DNA from: a virus
Length of the DNA stretch: 64,000 bases
IMG/VR virus record: IMGVR_UViG_3300046665_000361
Span: 1-64,000 of that record
Direction: 5' to 3' (one strand)
The position numbers and the translations under genes are program-made. The notes under the pieces are model-generated. The model made no database searches. It was given only the letters and a program-made list of their open reading frames with translations, and had not been told where the DNA came from. Every line of letters begins with the position of its first letter. Position 1 is the stretch's first letter. Below, in pieces: positions 62,129 through 64,000 of this stretch.

Positions 62129-62156
62129 ACAGGCAGGCGGTCACCCGCCTGCCTGT
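62129..62156. terminator. 12-bp hairpin at convergent junction
   Basis: ACAGGCAGGCGG at 62129-62140 pairs perfectly with 62145-62156 around TCAC, between genes ending at 62116 and 62160. Confidence 0.75.
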
Positions 62157-62159
62157 ACT

Positions 62160-63242
62160 TTATGCTGCGGGTAGAGCTTGTGTGACCATCCGATCAAATC
62201 GCTCTGTCAAAAACACACTCTCGGCAGTGGTGAGGCCTGACGACAGAAGTTTGCTCTCCTTGATCTCAATCATAGTCCGTTTGACGTGGATGATCTCACT
62301 GACCAGCTTATCGTACCCGGTGATCTTGCCGAACTGGAGCACGACCGCCATCGGATCGACCTTCTGAGAGATCAATGCCCAGATGACCTGAGAAGTAGGT
62401 GTCATACTCGACAACGACACGCTGTTCAGATAGCTACTCCCGTAGACGACCGGTATGCTGTCCAAGATCTGTCCTGAAGTAAGACGAGGAATGGATACCT
62501 TATCGTAAACTTCATTGACAATATCATCAGCGTGTTTGTTAGTCGGTGTCTGAGCGAACGGGAGATTGGTTTTGACCTCCACTGGTTTACGGATACCTAA
62601 CCGTACCATGAGCTTATTGAAGATCACCACATTCAGGTGGCTACGCATCATGTTTGGCAATACGATTGTGGTCAGGTAGTTCTCCATCAACTTACCTGGG
62701 TTGGCCGTCTGCCACATCTTCCACTGACCTGCCAGCAAGGGGATGTCAATAGAGATGATAGCGAGGTCATGGCCAGTCATGGTGACCGAGTTCTTTACAG
62801 CAGGTTCAAACACCGTCATGTCGGTAACGGGGTGTGTCACCACCTCCACAGGCGCCAATGTCTGCCAGCCGGACCACAGGTCCATTGGAGAGTGCTTTGG
62901 GTTCCTGGTATAGATGATGATCTCCGGACATTCTGGATAGAACAATCCTTCGGTAAACATCCCGCCTGCATTATAGCTGGTGGTAATCCCAAGACTCGAG
63001 CAGATTGACCTAGCTGCTACATCGACATCCCTCATGTAACTGAAGAGATCGCCGGTGAACTTAACAGTCAGGCTGCTCAGGATCTTCATCAACAGATGGG
63101 CACTGTCGAGACGTCCTGGTGCTTGGCGTCTGGTGTCTACGTACTTCTGGAAGTTCTCATCAACCCTTCCAGTAAGATACGCCATTCGAGCGTATTGAAA
63201 CGGTGACTTGCTGAAACTGGTCGGGTTGAGGATATCGTACAT
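62160..63242 (-). CDS. Probable virion protein, 360 residues
   Basis: ATG at 63242 with AAGGA about ten bases upstream. Mixed alpha/beta with many Ser/Thr/Met residues and no catalytic motif; the general look is like the other minus-strand virion genes of the window. It is isolated among plus-strand genes and faces the control region at 63243-63704. Function unknown. Confidence 0.55.
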   Translation of the reverse strand: MYDILNPTSFSKSPFQYARMAYLTGRVDENFQKYVDTRRQAPGRLDSAHLLMKILSSLTVKFTGDLFSYMRDVDVAARSICSSLGITTSYNAGGMFTEGLFYPECPEIIIYTRNPKHSPMDLWSGWQTLAPVEVVTHPVTDMTVFEPAVKNSVTMTGHDLAIISIDIPLLAGQWKMWQTANPGKLMENYLTTIVLPNMMRSHLNVVIFNKLMVRLGIRKPVEVKTNLPFAQTPTNKHADDIVNEVYDKVSIPRLTSGQILDSIPVVYGSSYLNSVSLSSMTPTSQVIWALISQKVDPMAVVLQFGKITGYDKLVSEIIHVKRTMIEIKESKLLSSGLTTAESVFLTERFDRMVTQALPAA

Positions 63243-63273
63243 GCGGTAGAGTCCTTCGATAATTCGTAAAAAG

Positions 63274-63298
63274 TTACACAGTGTATACTACTATATGT
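63274..63298 (+). promoter_or_regulatory. Possible variant of the bipartite element
   Basis: TTACACAGTGTATAC at 63274-63288, seven bases, TGT. Only the first half and the spacing match. First of three candidates in a row before the gene at 63705. Confidence 0.3.
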
Positions 63299-63387
63299 AG
63301 ATACTACACGGGGCCGTGCGGTCTCGGCTAAGGTCTATAATGCATCTGTTCGCTGATCTTCCCATTTCATTAGTGAAATGAAAGAAA

Positions 63388-63412
63388 ATAGGGCGATACA
63401 TTATCGTTGTGC
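63388..63412 (+). promoter_or_regulatory. Possible variant of the bipartite element
   Basis: ATACATT ends at 63402, seven bases follow, then TGCATATG. A hairpin (CATTTCA/TGAAATG, 63363-63380) lies just upstream and the palindrome TGCATATGCA just inside. Confidence 0.35.
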
Positions 63413-63451
63413 ATATGCATGACGCAATGTAGTTGTAGGTAGTGGAAAAGA

Positions 63452-63476
63452 TTACACTGACACATTACCTGCTTGA
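63452..63476 (+). promoter_or_regulatory. Bipartite promoter-like element, copy 6
   Basis: TTACACTGACACATT at 63452-63466, seven bases, TGA at 63474. This is the best of the three candidates in the control region. Confidence 0.6.
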
Positions 63477-63704
63477 ACCCTAAGCAAGGAGATGGACCTT
63501 GATCCGTAAAACTTAACCGCAGCACCGTCTATAATGACCGATGTGAGTGTGTCTCGGTCACCCACCACCCACATACCCGGTGGTACGCTGGGAAGTTCAA
63601 GCCCTAAGTCCACGACGGTGGGCGATACCGGAAGTCCTGACTGCGATAAGGACAAAAGTACAAACATTATTCGCATCTTTGTGCAGCACAATTAGGAGTA
63701 GTAG
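63477..63704 (+). other. Long leader before the Arg/Asp-rich gene
   Basis: About 230 bases between promoter copy 6 and the start at 63705. It contains AAGGAGATGG at 63485-63494, which would start only a five-codon frame, and a 53-codon frame from ATG 63534 to 63695 without a ribosome site. The sequence TCTATAATG occurs twice, near 63335 and 63529. A regulatory leader is as likely as a small gene. Confidence 0.3.
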
Positions 63705-64000
63705 ATGAGTAACAATGACGACGATTTCGTAACGAACGACGCTCCTGGCGACAGTTCGTCCTCGCAGCGCGATGACTCTCGCCGTGAAGAACGTACTCGC
63801 GAGTCCCGTGATTCCCGCGACGAGCGCGATAACGATCGCGATCGCGATGAACGTTCCAGCCGCCGTAGCCGCGATGATCGCGACGAAGACGACAAAGACG
63901 GTCCTCGTAAATTCACCATTGCTGACCTCGGCCGTTCCGTATCCGTGCGCCCCACCGCCGGTGGTCTGTCTGACGCTGCACTGCAAGCGCTACAAACCCA
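63705..64000 (+). CDS. Arg/Asp/Ser-rich protein, cut by the window end
   Basis: ATG at 63705 with TTAGGAG; the frame stays open to the last base (98 codons seen). Residues about 22-66 consist almost only of Arg, Asp, Ser and Glu in RD/SR-type alternation, a disordered, mixed-charge segment that is rare in bacterial proteins and common in eukaryotic RNA-processing proteins. From about residue 67 a normal sequence begins (KFTIADLGRSVSV). The segment may drive self-association or RNA binding. Promoter candidates upstream suggest strong expression. Family unknown. Confidence 0.7.
   Translation, partial: MSNNDDDFVTNDAPGDSSSSQRDDSRREERTRESRDSRDERDNDRDRDERSSRRSRDDRDEDDKDGPRKFTIADLGRSVSVRPTAGGLSDAALQALQT

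Noticed and set aside
63534-63695. 53-codon plus-strand frame in the leader of the Arg/Asp-rich gene
   Set aside because: No ribosome site and low-complexity sequence; kept only as a note in the leader entry.
1-64000. tRNA genes, CRISPR arrays, insertion sequences, homing endonucleases
   Set aside because: Looked for cloverleaf ends, regularly spaced repeats, transposase motifs and LAGLIDADG or HNH motifs; none could be supported by eye.

Overview
The window reads as part of the genome of a jumbo myophage of the phiKZ-like, nucleus-forming type (a Pseudomonas host is likely but is not shown by the sequence). The evidence is a combination not found in cellular DNA: split multisubunit RNA polymerase genes, a phage tubulin (PhuZ type), a 2221-residue virion protein with a lytic transglycosylase domain, a long contractile-tail sheath and tube pair, a large terminase, and a family B DNA polymerase half-gene. 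Genes are tightly packed, with stop/start overlaps, strong AGGAGG-type ribosome sites and hairpins at almost every convergent junction. No tRNA, rRNA, CRISPR array or insertion sequence was seen. phiKZ gene numbers quoted here are from memory of the family, not from a search.

Layout. 1-800: ends and small membrane-protein genes. 0.8-2.8 kb: two minus-strand probable virion proteins. 2.9-3.8 kb: a candidate spanin pair. 3.8-10.6 kb: RNase H fusion, RecA/UvsX-like ATPase, a candidate C-terminal fragment of RNA polymerase beta and unknown neighbours. 11.0-12.6 kb: a small operon with a probable DNA-binding protein that ends in a sliding-clamp-type peptide and a NADAR-like protein. 12.6-33.1 kb: virion block with a 654-residue protein, the giant transglycosylase protein, RNA polymerase beta-prime N-half and beta, a candidate prohead protease and a candidate inner-head protein. 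33.1-37.3 kb: an island of small plus-strand genes, several behind a conserved promoter-like element, with a tandem gene duplication. 37.5-49.4 kb: tail tube, sheath, three large virion proteins and terminase. 49.5-58.9 kb: small accessory genes, a structured non-coding stretch, and the phage tubulin. 59.0-62.1 kb: DNA polymerase C-half and small genes. 62.2-64.0 kb: one minus-strand probable virion protein, then a 460-base control region leading into an Arg/Asp/Ser-rich gene cut by the window end.

How it fits together. The beta-prime half (22.4 kb) and beta (24.1 kb) next to the giant tail protein match the virion-packaged RNA polymerase set of phiKZ-like phages, which is injected and transcribes early genes; the missing beta C-terminus is probably the separate gene at 8.5 kb, and the beta-prime C-half lies outside this window. 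A bipartite element, TTACAGTCAYACATT then 7 bases then TGA, precedes small non-structural genes in the window at a fixed geometry, and I infer that it is a promoter class of one of the phage polymerases. The tubulin centres or moves the phage nucleus and capsids in relatives. The NADAR-like gene and the clamp-motif gene are the best candidates for host-interaction or anti-defence functions; the hairpin-rich stretch at 51.55-51.97 kb is the best candidate for an undescribed RNA.
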